Notes: generated from the letters alone by a model not told the origin. A DNA stretch of 64,000 nt from JAPLDP01 sp964628285 (GCA_964628285.1 CAZVNP010000001.1:80551-144550); one strand, 5' to 3'. Positions 35,566 through 44,778 are shown, counted from the stretch's first letter. Made by a program: numbers and translations.

Positions 35566-36180
35566 CTATTCAGTTGCGGTGACCTGCAACTCGCCGGCTA
35601 ACAGGCCCTTCACAAAGGCGATGACGGCCGGAAAGAAAACATAAAATTCCTTCTTATAAAAGGAATAATCTTCTCTTAAATCTTTGACGGCTTTATCCAT
35701 ATGTGATTGAAAAGGCGTGCGAACGGCCATACCCTCCAGGCTTCTCTGCAGAAATTCCAGACGGGCATAGGAGGACAGCCAATTCGATCTGATCATAAAA
35801 GGAAGAATACGCTTCGTTTTACCGGGCAGAAGCAGAAAGTTTTTCAGCAGGACACGGTAGTGACGTTCGGTGAAGGCCTGCAGGCTTTCATTTGAGAAAC
35901 CGGACCAGTTAGCGGCAAGAAAATGATCGTAGAACATATCGGTGATCACGCCGGCGTATTTGTGGTAACGGGGTGCCAGCCGGTCGCGGCAAGCTATAAA
36001 CGAAGGGTGTTTATCGGTGAATTCGTCCGTTTTCCTGTGCAGCACAATACCCCTGACAATGCCGGCATCAAAGTGGTTGATGTGATTACCCTTGACATGA
36101 TCGGCAATGAAATTTCCCAGGAAAAGCTTTTCATCATCACCGGCCAGATCCGACAAATAAGTGTGTGCCAGGTAATTCAT
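35566..36180 (-). CDS. Acyl-carrier-protein phosphodiesterase (AcpH)-like protein
   Basis: 204 residues, normal for the family. The N-terminus MNYLAHTYLS with Gly-Asn-Phe-Ile-Ala-Asp-His-Val-Lys-Gly and Gly-Ile-Val-Leu-His-Arg-Lys-Thr-Asp-Glu-Phe-Thr-Asp is the AcpH (HD-like, DUF479) pattern; the conserved His and Asp residues bind metal. E. coli AcpH removes 4-phosphopantetheine from ACP. No ACP gene is nearby, so the substrate is assumed from the family. It is divergent from iorA. A TAnnTTTG box lies 23 bases upstream of the ATG. Confidence 0.85.
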   Translation of the reverse strand: MNYLAHTYLSDLAGDDEKLFLGNFIADHVKGNHINHFDAGIVRGIVLHRKTDEFTDKHPSFIACRDRLAPRYHKYAGVITDMFYDHFLAANWSGFSNESLQAFTERHYRVLLKNFLLLPGKTKRILPFMIRSNWLSSYARLEFLQRSLEGMAVRTPFQSHMDKAVKDLREDYSFYKKEFYVFFPAVIAFVKGLLAGELQVTATE

Positions 36181-36202
36181 CGTTGCATATATATCAGGCG
36201 GG

Positions 36203-36210
36203 CAAAATTA
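36203..36210 (-). promoter_or_regulatory. TAnnTTTG -7 box for the AcpH-like gene
   Basis: TAATTTTG on the minus strand, 23 bases before the ATG at 36180. No good -33 match. Confidence 0.38.
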
Positions 36211-36282
36211 CTTAAATTAAGTATAAATAAGGTTCCGGCCTTAAAAAATCATAATGGGAAGAAGCGTTTGGTTATTTTTCAT

Positions 36283-36290
36283 TACATTTG
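36283..36290 (+). promoter_or_regulatory. TAnnTTTG -7 box for iorA
   Basis: TACATTTG followed by TA, 51 bases before the ATG at 36341. It lies inside a possible 29-residue N-terminal extension of iorA that would start at 36254; a transcript from here could not encode that extension, which supports the start at 36341. Confidence 0.42.
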
Positions 36291-36340
36291 TAAGGAAGCC
36301 CTGGCTCGGGGAATACTTCTTTCAACCAAACCACAGCGAA

Positions 36341-37966
36341 ATGCAAACATTCGTTTTACTGGGTGATGAAGCCATAGCACAGGGTGCTTTGGATGCGGGT
36401 ATAACGGCTGTTTATGCTTACCCGGGAACGCCTTCGACGGAGATCACCGAGTACGTGATCAGATCGGAACAGGCGCAGGCGGGGCAGGTGCGTGCCTCCT
36501 GGTGTGCCAATGAGAAAACGGCTATGGAGGCCGCGCTGGGGGTGTCATACGCCGGTAAGAGAGCCATGGCCTGCATGAAGCACGTCGGATTGAATGTCGC
36601 CGCCGATCCTTTCATTAATTCAGCCATCACCGGTGCCAATGGCGGGCTGATGATCGTGGCCGCCGACGATCCTTCGATGCACTCATCTCAAAACGAACAG
36701 GACTCCCGTTTTTATGGTAAATTCGCCATGATCCCGATCCTTGAACCCGGCAACCAGCAGGAAGCTTACGACATGGTCTTCCATGGTCTGGCTCTGTCGG
36801 AGACGCTGGGCACTCCCGTGCTAATGCGTTTGACAACACGTTTGGCCCATTCCCGCGCCGGGATTGTACGCAGGGAAACGTTACAACAAAATCATTTGAG
36901 ACTGCCCGAGGATTTAAGGCAATTTATTCTTTTACCGGTCAATGCCAGGCGGCGTTTTAAACGGTTGCTGCAAAATCAGCCTCAGTTGCTGGCGGCCGCG
37001 GAGACATCACCTTATAATATATACCTCGACGGTTCCGATAAAAGTTTAGGCATTATCACGGCAGGCATCGCCTTTAACTATCTTCTTGAAAATTACCCTG
37101 ACCGTGTGATACCCTATCCCGTGGTTAAGATAGGTCAGTACCCGTTGCCTGAAACACTCATCGCGAAACTTTATGATGCCTGTGAGCAGATCCTCGTTCT
37201 CGAGGACGGGTATCCGTTCATTGAGGAATTGTTGCCGGCTTATTTCATGCATTCCAGAGTCATCAAAGGACGCCTTGACGGCAGTCTGCCACGTGACGGG
37301 GAACTGACGCCTTGCAAGGTGGCCACGGCACTGGGCATCAAGGTATGTGAGGGCCCTCCGGTGCCGGGTGTTGTCTGTCCGCGGCCACCGTCACTATGCA
37401 AGGGTTGTCCCCATATCTATTCTTATCTGGCTCTGAATGAAGCCATGGCCGGCTATTCCAAGGGTAGGGTTTTCTCCGACATTGGCTGTTACACCCTGGG
37501 GGCCCTTGAACCCTATCATGCCATCAATACCTGTGTCGACATGGGCGCTTCCATCACCATGGCCAAAGGAGCTGCCGATGCCGGACTGACACCCGCCGTG
37601 GCTGTCATCGGTGATTCCACCTTCACCCATTCCGGCATGACCGGCCTGCTCGACGCGGTGAACGATAAATCACCCATCACCGTCCTGATCCTGGATAATG
37701 AGACCACGGCCATGACAGGCGGCCAGCCCACGGCCGGTGAAAGCAAGCTGGAAGCCATCTGCGAGGCCATAGGCGTGGAGAAAGAGCATATCTTCGTTTT
37801 AAATCCTTTGCCAAAAGAGCATACAAAAAACCTGGGGATTATCAGGAAAGAAATCGCCTACCAGGGTGTCTCCGTCATCATACCGCGGCGTGAGTGCATT
37901 CAGACAGCCACCAAAAGAGTTAAGACGGAGAAACCGGGGAAAATGCAAAAACAGGAAGTCGGATGA
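36341..37966 (+). CDS. iorA: Indolepyruvate ferredoxin oxidoreductase alpha subunit, without C-terminal ferredoxin domain
   Basis: 541 residues from the ATG at 36341 (MQTFVLLGDEAIAQGALDAG). It has the pyrimidine-binding half first, with Ala-Tyr-Pro-Gly-Thr-Pro-Ser-Thr-Glu-Ile, and the ThDP/Mg half later, with Arg-Pro-Pro-Ser-Leu-Cys-Lys-Gly-Cys-Pro-His, Asp-Ile-Gly-Cys-Tyr-Thr-Leu and Gly-Asp-Ser-Thr-Phe-x-His-Ser-Gly. IorAB oxidises aryl 2-oxoacids such as indolepyruvate to aryl-acetyl-CoA and CO2. Many IorA proteins end with two 4Fe-4S clusters; here the end is Lys/Gln-rich and no Cys-x-x-Cys-x-x-Cys motif exists, so electrons must leave by another route. It overlaps iorB by 4 bases (ATGA), so the two are translationally coupled. 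Confidence 0.93.
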   Translation: MQTFVLLGDEAIAQGALDAGITAVYAYPGTPSTEITEYVIRSEQAQAGQVRASWCANEKTAMEAALGVSYAGKRAMACMKHVGLNVAADPFINSAITGANGGLMIVAADDPSMHSSQNEQDSRFYGKFAMIPILEPGNQQEAYDMVFHGLALSETLGTPVLMRLTTRLAHSRAGIVRRETLQQNHLRLPEDLRQFILLPVNARRRFKRLLQNQPQLLAAAETSPYNIYLDGSDKSLGIITAGIAFNYLLENYPDRVIPYPVVKIGQYPLPETLIAKLYDACEQILVLEDGYPFIEELLPAYFMHSRVIKGRLDGSLPRDGELTPCKVATALGIKVCEGPPVPGVVCPRPPSLCKGCPHIYSYLALNEAMAGYSKGRVFSDIGCYTLGALEPYHAINTCVDMGASITMAKGAADAGLTPAVAVIGDSTFTHSGMTGLLDAVNDKSPITVLILDNETTAMTGGQPTAGESKLEAICEAIGVEKEHIFVLNPLPKEHTKNLGIIRKEIAYQGVSVIIPRRECIQTATKRVKTEKPGKMQKQEVG

Positions 37967-38544
37967 AGAAGGATGTTATTCTTGCGGGTGTCGGAGGACA
38001 GGGGATACTGACCATCTCGGCCATCATCGGCATGGCTGCCGTGCGTTCGGGTCTTTATCTCAAACAAAACGAGATCCATGGCATGAGCCAAAGGGGTGGT
38101 GACGTGCATTCCAACCTGCGGCTCTCGGATAAAACCATCGCCTCCGACCTGATACTTACCGGTCAGGCCGACCTCATCCTCTCCGTCGAACCCATGGAGG
38201 CACTGCGTTACCTGCCCATGCTGTCAACAGATGGTTGGGTGGTGACCAACACGGTGCCATATATTAACATTCCTGATTATCCGTCCATTGATAAGATCCT
38301 TGCCGAAATCGTCAAGATCCCGCATAACATCATGATCGACGCAGAGAAGATAGCCAGGGACCTTGGTTTTCTCAGAGCCGCCAACATGGTTATTCTGGGT
38401 GCTTCCTCACCATGCCTCGGCATTGCCTTCGCCGGCCTGGAAGATGCCATCAGGGAATTCTTCAAAGCCAAAGGACAGGAGATCGTCGACTTTAACCTGA
38501 AAGCCCTCGAAGCCGGGCGAGACTTCGCTCTCCGTAACAATTAA
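37963..38544 (+). CDS. iorB: Indolepyruvate oxidoreductase beta subunit
   Basis: 193 residues, normal for IorB. The gamma-type oxidoreductase domain starts ILAGVGGQGILTIS and has His-Gly-Met-Ser-Gln-Arg-Gly-Gly-Asp-Val-His-Ser, the conserved CoA-region motif. It forms the second half of indolepyruvate ferredoxin oxidoreductase with IorA, from which it is separated by a negative gap of 4 bases. It contains no Fe-S cluster motif either. The M23 peptidase gene starts 4 bases after its stop, so three genes are probably cotranscribed even though their functions differ. Confidence 0.95.
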   Translation: MKKDVILAGVGGQGILTISAIIGMAAVRSGLYLKQNEIHGMSQRGGDVHSNLRLSDKTIASDLILTGQADLILSVEPMEALRYLPMLSTDGWVVTNTVPYINIPDYPSIDKILAEIVKIPHNIMIDAEKIARDLGFLRAANMVILGASSPCLGIAFAGLEDAIREFFKAKGQEIVDFNLKALEAGRDFALRNN

Positions 38545-38548
38545 AAAT

Positions 38549-39790
38549 GTGAAACGGCGACGGATCATTCTCATCATAGTAGGTTTTTTGATTCTTGTCA
38601 TTTTGGTTGTTATCCTTTTATTACCCCGGCATCCCAGGGTCAGGGAAAGGGATAGGGCGACCCTTACCATTCATGAGCCCCATTTTGAGTACGGTATCAA
38701 TGTGGATTCTTTCAGGATCATAAAAGGAAAAATACAACCCAATCAGAACCTTTCGGGCATTCTTCAGTCTTTTCATGTTGATTACTCCACTATTGACCGT
38801 CTGATCAGACTGGCCAGACCCGTTTTTGATGTCAGGAAGATCAGGGCAGGCAATGACTACACCGTGTTTTGCACCAGGGATTCGACAGTGGTTGTCAGGT
38901 ATTTCATTTATGAGATTTCGCCTGTTTCATTTGTAGTTTTCGATCTGCACGATTCGGCGAGAGTCTACATGGGAGAAAAAGAAGTCAAAACGTTCATCGC
39001 ATCGGCGCAGGGAATCATTCAGTCATCGCTTTGGAATTCTGTTCTGGATAACGGATTGGACCCTTATCTGGCCGTTGAGCTGTCGGATATATACGCCTGG
39101 ACCATCGATTTTTTCGGGATACAGGCCGGCGACAGTTACCGTGTCATTTATGAAGAGGAAGTGATTGAAGGTGATACGATCGGCATCGGGCGCATTCTGG
39201 CTGCCTGCTTCAATACGATGGGCAATGATTACTATGCATTTTATTACGTTCAGGAGCATGAGGGTGATTATTTTGATGACCAGGGCAACAGTGTCCGGCG
39301 GGCTTTTCTGAAGGCGCCGTTGCGTTACAACCGCATCAGCTCGCGTTATTCCAGGAGCCGTATGCATCCCATTCTCAAGATACGCAGGCCTCATTTTGGT
39401 GTTGATTATGCGGCACCTATGGGCACGCCGGTGCATTCCATCGGCGATGGAACAGTGATAGGCGTGGGCTTCGATGTGAAAGGAGGAGGACGTTACATCC
39501 GGATACGTCATAATTCAGCGTATACGTCACTATACATGCATTTATCGGGTTATGCCCGGGGTATGAAACAGGGTGTCCGTGTACATCAGGGCGATCTCAT
39601 CGGGTATGTGGGAAAAAGTGGTCTGGCCACCGGACCGCACCTCGACTTCCGCATTTTCAAAAACGGCTCTCCAGTAGATCCGTTAAAGGTGGAATCACCA
39701 CCGGCCAAACCTGTTGAGGCCATCCTCAGGAAGGAATATGACAGCTTGTGTATTGATATGAAACGGCGGCTTAATGGTTTACAGAAATGA
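38549..39790 (+). CDS. M23-family (LytM-like) membrane-anchored metallopeptidase
   Basis: 413 residues with a GTG start at 38549, 4 bases after iorB. A single N-terminal transmembrane helix (about 5-25) anchors it, with the rest in the periplasm. A middle region includes an OapA/LysM-like stretch (about 55-110). The M23 domain at about 275-375 has Arg-Pro-His-Phe-Gly-Val-Asp-Tyr-Ala-Ala-Pro (zinc His and Asp), Tyr-Met-His-Leu-Ser-Gly-Tyr, and Gly-Pro-His-Leu-Asp-Phe-Arg. The usual His-x-His is His-Leu-Asp here, a form that I recall in other Bacteroidota homologues. It likely cuts peptidoglycan cross-links, or activates another hydrolase if the change abolishes zinc binding. A terminator follows at once. 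Confidence 0.88.
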   Translation: MKRRRIILIIVGFLILVILVVILLLPRHPRVRERDRATLTIHEPHFEYGINVDSFRIIKGKIQPNQNLSGILQSFHVDYSTIDRLIRLARPVFDVRKIRAGNDYTVFCTRDSTVVVRYFIYEISPVSFVVFDLHDSARVYMGEKEVKTFIASAQGIIQSSLWNSVLDNGLDPYLAVELSDIYAWTIDFFGIQAGDSYRVIYEEEVIEGDTIGIGRILAACFNTMGNDYYAFYYVQEHEGDYFDDQGNSVRRAFLKAPLRYNRISSRYSRSRMHPILKIRRPHFGVDYAAPMGTPVHSIGDGTVIGVGFDVKGGGRYIRIRHNSAYTSLYMHLSGYARGMKQGVRVHQGDLIGYVGKSGLATGPHLDFRIFKNGSPVDPLKVESPPAKPVEAILRKEYDSLCIDMKRRLNGLQK

Positions 39791-39793
39791 AAC

Positions 39794-39828
39794 AAAAAAC
39801 CTCAGGGTAACCTGAGGCTTTTTGTTTT
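39794..39828. terminator. Bidirectional intrinsic terminator between the M23 gene and the SusD gene
   Basis: CCTCAGG (39800-39806) and CCTGAGG (39811-39817) form a perfect 7-bp stem around GTAA. An A-run precedes it and CTTTTTGTTTT follows, so it should stop transcription from both converging sides. Confidence 0.85.
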
Positions 39829-39847
39829 GTATGTAAGGATGTTCTCC

Positions 39848-41365
39848 TTAATTAACACCTGTTCTGGTATCCCAGAACATCTGTTGGCCCCAGAACAAGT
39901 CGACGATACCTCCGCTGACGGCATCCACGTTAGGCCCGTTGAGGTTTTGTTCATTTGTGGGATAGGGATAACGGAACGGCTGGCGGTTATGGCCGGGATA
40001 TGCCGAGCCGGGGGCCACTTCCACATAAGGCCAGTCTGTTCTGCGGGTTTCAGCCCAGGCTTCCTGTCCCTCTTTGAAAATGCAGATCCATTTCTGGAGG
40101 TAGATCTGTTTCACATCATCACCTGTCCATGCCACACCTTCCTGCCCCATATAGGTATTGATGGCATCCTGGTCGGAGATATCATTTTCTTCCATGGAGG
40201 CCTTTATTCCTGCCTCGTAAGCGTCCTGTGCTGTCCATCCGGTGGTCCAGTTATTAAACGACGCTTCGGCGATGTCGAAAAGGACTTCGGAATACCTCAT
40301 GAAGGGAGTAAATCCTGCCGGGTTGTCACGGAAGCGGTAACCTATGCGGGAAATGGTATCCATGCGAAAAGTGCCGTCAATGGCGCCGGGATCCACACCC
40401 CTGTAAACAGGAAGACCGGTAATGGAGTCAATATAAGCCGGATGCGCATATACCGGCAATCTTGGGTCATTGTACATGGTCAGGTAATTGATCATAACAA
40501 CGCACATACCATGGTCATCACGAGTTTCTGAAATCTCCTCATAAGGTTCTTTGTAAGGTGATGTCCCCGGCCACCATAGAAAGGCATTATCGTCATTGCT
40601 GGCCATGACCGGATATTTGCCCGGATCGCCCATGACCTCCTCGAAGATGGCTTTGGCTTTATCCACAGCGCCGGCGGTTGTCGTGGCACCTGACATGCGG
40701 ATGGCCAAACGCAACCGTAACGAGTTACAGAACTTCTGCCATTTTGCAACATCACCATTGAATAAAAGATCACCATCACCAAGCTCATCATTATAACCTC
40801 CGGCGAACAGGTCGGCAGCTTCCTTCAGCTTGTCGGCAAGGGCATAATAAATGTCGGCCTGTGCATCATAAGCCGGATTGGTTATTCCAACGAGTCCATC
40901 CGCATCAATACCCTGCAAAGCCTGAGAATAGGGAACGGCTTTCCACTGGTCGGTGCACATCTGCCACAGCATGCATGAAAACGTCATGGCGGCGGCTTTC
41001 ATGTTCATGGTGTTTTCAACATCTGATTTCTTTTGAATGATGGCCAGGTCGTTCAGAATGGTATAGTAATCGGACCAGGCATTGTTCACAACCCCCTCAC
41101 GGAAGTTGTAACGGGCTTCGTCCACATACTGTATCTTGCTGATCTGTCCGGCATAGCTGCACATCTCGTTCATGCCCTGCCAGTCATTAAAAAAGTTATC
41201 GCCGATATACCGGATGCTATGAGCAAGAATATTGGTCGACGGAACATCGAGGGGCCTGTTGGGGTCCTTGTTCATACTTTCAAAATCCTTGGTGCACGAA
41301 ATGAGTGAAATGATCAGTCCGATGACCAGGATGATATTTATTTTTACTATTTTTTTCATTGTCAT
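39848..41365 (-). CDS. SusD/RagB-family outer-membrane lipoprotein (SusD-like_2 type)
   Basis: 505 residues. The N-terminal signal ends in Leu-Ile-Ser-Cys-Thr-Lys-Asp-Phe, a lipoprotein cleavage site. The start Asp-Phe-Glu-Ser-Met-Asn-Lys-Asp-Pro-Asn is common in SusD-like_2 proteins. The helical TPR-like body follows, with Met-Trp-Gln-Met-Cys-Thr-Asp-Gln-Trp and, near the end, Gly-Gln-Glu-Ala-Trp-Ala-Glu-Thr-Arg-Arg-Thr. It should sit on the cell surface as the lid of the SusC pore and capture substrate. It follows the SusC gene on the same strand with a gap of 43 bases. No glycoside hydrolase is near, so the ligand may be peptide or another polymer. Confidence 0.95.
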   Translation of the reverse strand: MTMKKIVKINIILVIGLIISLISCTKDFESMNKDPNRPLDVPSTNILAHSIRYIGDNFFNDWQGMNEMCSYAGQISKIQYVDEARYNFREGVVNNAWSDYYTILNDLAIIQKKSDVENTMNMKAAAMTFSCMLWQMCTDQWKAVPYSQALQGIDADGLVGITNPAYDAQADIYYALADKLKEAADLFAGGYNDELGDGDLLFNGDVAKWQKFCNSLRLRLAIRMSGATTTAGAVDKAKAIFEEVMGDPGKYPVMASNDDNAFLWWPGTSPYKEPYEEISETRDDHGMCVVMINYLTMYNDPRLPVYAHPAYIDSITGLPVYRGVDPGAIDGTFRMDTISRIGYRFRDNPAGFTPFMRYSEVLFDIAEASFNNWTTGWTAQDAYEAGIKASMEENDISDQDAINTYMGQEGVAWTGDDVKQIYLQKWICIFKEGQEAWAETRRTDWPYVEVAPGSAYPGHNRQPFRYPYPTNEQNLNGPNVDAVSGGIVDLFWGQQMFWDTRTGVN

Positions 41366-41408
41366 AATTTTTTAGTTAATATGTTCATCTTGAATTGGGA
41401 TGGGCCGG

Positions 41409-44400
41409 TCAGAAAGTAAACCTTAACTTGATACCCATGGTCCTGGTCGGGGGCAACTGATATTGTTCAAGTCCTACCCCGTTATTGGTAGTGCCGAAAC
41501 CTGTTTCGGGATCGATGCGGACATCATTGCTTTTCGACCGCCACAACAAGGCCAGGTTTCTGCCATAGAGGGATATATCGCATGATTTGATGAATTTGGT
41601 TTTGTTCATCCATTCATCCGGCAGCTGATAGTCGATGATGACTTCACGCAATTTGCCGAAACTGCCGTCGATGATGGAGTATTGCTGCAATCCCCAATAG
41701 CTTTCATAGAAGTCTTCGGCTGAAACAACCGTCGTATTGGGTATGCTGTTACCCTGTTCATCTATCTGTACGCCTTCGATAATGACGCCATCCCTTCTTA
41801 TTTCATTGGGATCGCCGGCAGGTTTCACGTGGTCACCCTCAATATCTTCAGCTGTTTCTTTGGTCACACCGGCGTAAGCGCCGAACCAGTCGGTTACGCT
41901 GAAGATATCGCCGCCTTTGCGCATATCGATGAGAAAGCTGAAAGAAAGATTTTTCCACCTGAAGGTGTTGCGGACCCCTCCCAGCCAGTCAGGCTCGATG
42001 TTACCGATGTTGACGGGGGTGGCGGAGGACTGGGGAAGGCCATTGGATTTGATAATGATGTTGCCATTGTCATCATAAGTAAATCCCCTGCCCCTTATCA
42101 CACCGTAAGGTTCGCCGGGACGTGCCTCGATGGTGACACCCTGCCATGAAGCGACAATCTGGTAAGCCTGGAGTTCACCATAGAGCTCGACCACTTTGTT
42201 GTGATTCTTCGACCAGTTGAGGTTGATTTCCCAGTTCAGACCCCCGGTTGATTTGAGGATCACACCCGTCACCATCAATTCGTGCCCCCAGTTGTCGATC
42301 TGGCCTGCATTGAGACGCATGCTGCTGAAACCGCTCGACCTGGAGATATTGACTGCCAGGATCTGGTTGAAGGTGCTTTTATTGTAATAGGTGTAATCAA
42401 CACCCAGCCTGTTATTGAGGAACTTCAGGTCGGTACCGATTTCATAGCTGTTTGTTTTCTCGGGCATCAGGCCGAGGGGAGGAATGGTCCTTGTGTAGAA
42501 GTACAATCCGACGCCATTGAAGGGGGAGGCATCGGCTGAATAAGCCGGCGAAAGCTGGTAGGGATCGGTATCATTACCCACCTGGGCATAGCTGCCCCTG
42601 ATCTTGCCAAAGCTGAGGATACTCGGTGAGATATCGAAGGTTTCGGTGAAGACCCAGCTTAGGCTGTAAGAAGGATAGAAATAGGACCAGTTGTCTTTTG
42701 GAAGCGTGGAACTCCAGTCGGTCCTTCCGGTGATATCGAGGTACAGCATACGGCGGAATGACAGGCTGATGGATCCGTAGACACTGTGAATTTCTTTTTC
42801 AGCATCGTATTGAGTCACAGTGGCATTGCCTTTCACATTGCCGATTGTGTACAGGTTGGGTACGGTCAGCTCATTGGCCATCCAGTTCACAAATGTATAT
42901 TTATTATTCCTGTAATTGGCTCCAAGGGTAGCCTGCAGGCCGAAGTCCTCGCTCAACTGCTTGTCGATGGTAAAGATCAGGTCGGCATTGGTTTCCGTTT
43001 CCACACGGGAGTTCTGCCAGAAGAAACCGCCGGAAGTCGATTCGATGGATTGATCGTGGCATACATGCTTTCTCGATTCGTCATAGGTGTCGGTTCCGAT
43101 ACGTCCCATCACACTGAACCAGTCGGTGATCTTATAGGTCAGGTTGACATTGCCTAACACCCTGTTCCTGGTCCTGGAGGTGGTATTATTATTAACCGAC
43201 CAGTAGGGGTTGTTATGGTAGTTGGAGTTCCAGTTGTAAGGGTCGCCGAAGGCATTGAGCTCGGTCCAGTGGTCTTTCAGATCGGTCATGTTGACCTGGC
43301 GGCCGAACCATGAACCCAGGGACTGCATGATGTTATTCTCATCATAACCGTTGCCCGGCAGGTTATCGCTCCGGTTAGTCACATAGGTGATGACGGCATT
43401 TGCCGATAACCTTTTTGACAGGTTGACATTACCGCTGAAGTTGACCGTATATCTTTTCAGGTCGGTGTTTGGTATAGCCCCTGTTTCATTGTATGATGAC
43501 AGGGACAGGCGGGCGTTGGCATTTTCAGAGCCACCGACAAGGGAGAGGTTATTATCGAAGATACCGCCGGTCACGAAGAAGTCTTTAATGTTATTGGGTT
43601 GTGACACCCAGGGTGCCGGGACATGGCCTTGTGTGGGATCGTTGGGGTCGACCAGCGGGCTGTCGAACTGGGGTATCTGGAGGCCTATATCCAGCCGTGG
43701 TCCCCAGGATTCGTCCATACCGTCGTTCACGCCGCCCCATTTGCCGTCGTAATAGCTGAATGAATTTTCGAGGCACCAGGCCTGGTAAGCGGCCAGATCG
43801 TCGTAAGCATTTTTACCGGTGTATTCATGATAAAGATATTCATCACCGGCATAACCCTGTCCGTATTTATTCTGGTACAGAGGCAGATAGCTGACCTGGT
43901 TCATCTCGTAAGAGGTGGTGAACGTAACGCCGATACCTTTGGCGGCACCTCTCTTGGATGACTTGGTCGTGATCAGCACCACACCGTTGGCGGCACGTGA
44001 TCCGTAAAGAGCGGCTGCATTGGCGCCTTTAAGGACACTGATTGATTCGATGTTATCGGGATCGATATCCATGGCCGCATTACCGAAGTCAACACCGGTA
44101 TATTCGGTGGAGCCACTAAAATTTGTACTGGCGTACTGGTTCACTTCGGTGGAATAATTGGAAATAGGTACACCGTCAACAACGAATAAGGGTTGGTTGT
44201 TGCCGAAGGAGTTGTTACCGCGGATGGTGATACGGGCTGAGGAGCCCACGGCACCGCTGGCATTAATGACCTGCACCCCGGCCACCTTCCCGGAGAGCGA
44301 ATTCACAATGTTGGTTTCTTTGGCGGCGTTAATATCATCACCGGTGACATCCTGTACGGCATAACCCAGAGCCTTCTTTTCACGGGTGATACCCAAGGCC

Positions 44401-44723
44401 GTGACGACAATACCTTCGATGCTCAGAATATCAGGTTCCAGAGCGACATCCAGGGTGTTGTTCGTACCTATAGGAAGTTCCTGGGTTACCCTTCCAACAT
44501 AAGAGAAGACTAATGTTTTGGCATCCCGCGGGAGGGTCAGCTCATACTTGCCTTCAACATTGGTGGTAGTACCGGTGGTGGTGTTCTTGACGACTACCGT
44601 AACCCCCGGTATTGGTGAACCATCCTCAGAACTGGTGACCTTGCCCGAGATGGTTCTTTGTGCATTAACAGCCTGCATTCCTATAAAAAATAAAAGTGCA
44701 AGCAAAAGGGTAAATTGTCTCAT
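41409..44723 (-). CDS. SusC/RagA-family TonB-linked outer-membrane transporter
   Basis: 1104 residues from the ATG at 44723 (MRQFTLLLALLFFIG); a TTG three codons upstream is less likely. After a signal peptide ending Val-Asn-Ala-Gln comes a carboxypeptidase D-like domain (about 25-100, Arg-Thr-Ile-Ser-Gly-Lys-Val-Thr). The plug (about 110-230) has Ile-Val-Val-Thr-Ala-Leu-Gly-Ile-x-Arg-Glu-Lys-Lys-Ala-Leu-Gly-Tyr-Ala and Ser-Ile-Ser-Val-Leu-Lys-Gly-Ala-Asn-Ala-Ala-Ala-Leu-Tyr-Gly, both typical of SusC, and a large barrel ends in Lys-Leu-Arg-Phe-Thr-Phe. It imports oligomers captured by the SusD partner encoded just downstream. There is no adjacent anti-sigma/sigma pair or two-component regulator. 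A promoter candidate lies 28-57 bases upstream. Confidence 0.96.
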   Translation of the reverse strand: MRQFTLLLALLFFIGMQAVNAQRTISGKVTSSEDGSPIPGVTVVVKNTTTGTTTNVEGKYELTLPRDAKTLVFSYVGRVTQELPIGTNNTLDVALEPDILSIEGIVVTALGITREKKALGYAVQDVTGDDINAAKETNIVNSLSGKVAGVQVINASGAVGSSARITIRGNNSFGNNQPLFVVDGVPISNYSTEVNQYASTNFSGSTEYTGVDFGNAAMDIDPDNIESISVLKGANAAALYGSRAANGVVLITTKSSKRGAAKGIGVTFTTSYEMNQVSYLPLYQNKYGQGYAGDEYLYHEYTGKNAYDDLAAYQAWCLENSFSYYDGKWGGVNDGMDESWGPRLDIGLQIPQFDSPLVDPNDPTQGHVPAPWVSQPNNIKDFFVTGGIFDNNLSLVGGSENANARLSLSSYNETGAIPNTDLKRYTVNFSGNVNLSKRLSANAVITYVTNRSDNLPGNGYDENNIMQSLGSWFGRQVNMTDLKDHWTELNAFGDPYNWNSNYHNNPYWSVNNNTTSRTRNRVLGNVNLTYKITDWFSVMGRIGTDTYDESRKHVCHDQSIESTSGGFFWQNSRVETETNADLIFTIDKQLSEDFGLQATLGANYRNNKYTFVNWMANELTVPNLYTIGNVKGNATVTQYDAEKEIHSVYGSISLSFRRMLYLDITGRTDWSSTLPKDNWSYFYPSYSLSWVFTETFDISPSILSFGKIRGSYAQVGNDTDPYQLSPAYSADASPFNGVGLYFYTRTIPPLGLMPEKTNSYEIGTDLKFLNNRLGVDYTYYNKSTFNQILAVNISRSSGFSSMRLNAGQIDNWGHELMVTGVILKSTGGLNWEINLNWSKNHNKVVELYGELQAYQIVASWQGVTIEARPGEPYGVIRGRGFTYDDNGNIIIKSNGLPQSSATPVNIGNIEPDWLGGVRNTFRWKNLSFSFLIDMRKGGDIFSVTDWFGAYAGVTKETAEDIEGDHVKPAGDPNEIRRDGVIIEGVQIDEQGNSIPNTTVVSAEDFYESYWGLQQYSIIDGSFGKLREVIIDYQLPDEWMNKTKFIKSCDISLYGRNLALLWRSKSNDVRIDPETGFGTTNNGVGLEQYQLPPTRTMGIKLRFTF

Positions 44724-44750
44724 AGTCTGCAATTTTTGGTTAGTAATACT

Positions 44751-44778
44751 GTTAAAGTAGATATTTGATTTTTGTCAA
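44751..44778 (-). promoter_or_regulatory. Promoter candidate for the SusC/SusD operon
   Basis: On the minus strand TTGAC (44774-44778) and TACTTTA (44753-44759) start 19 bases apart, similar to the Bacteroidetes -33/-7 pattern, with a TACTTTAAC rather than a perfect TAnnTTTG box. The SusC ATG is about 28 bases downstream. Confidence 0.4.

Noticed and set aside
35552..35567. AGGAAC-ACCC-GTTCCT hairpin between citrate synthase and the AcpH-like gene
   Set aside because: Only 6 bp with no U-run, and it overlaps the AcpH-like stop codon; too weak to call as a terminator.
36254..36340. 29-residue N-terminal extension of iorA
   Set aside because: It contains the TAnnTTTG box at 36283 and its sequence does not resemble IorA, while MQTFVLLGDEAIAQG from 36341 does.
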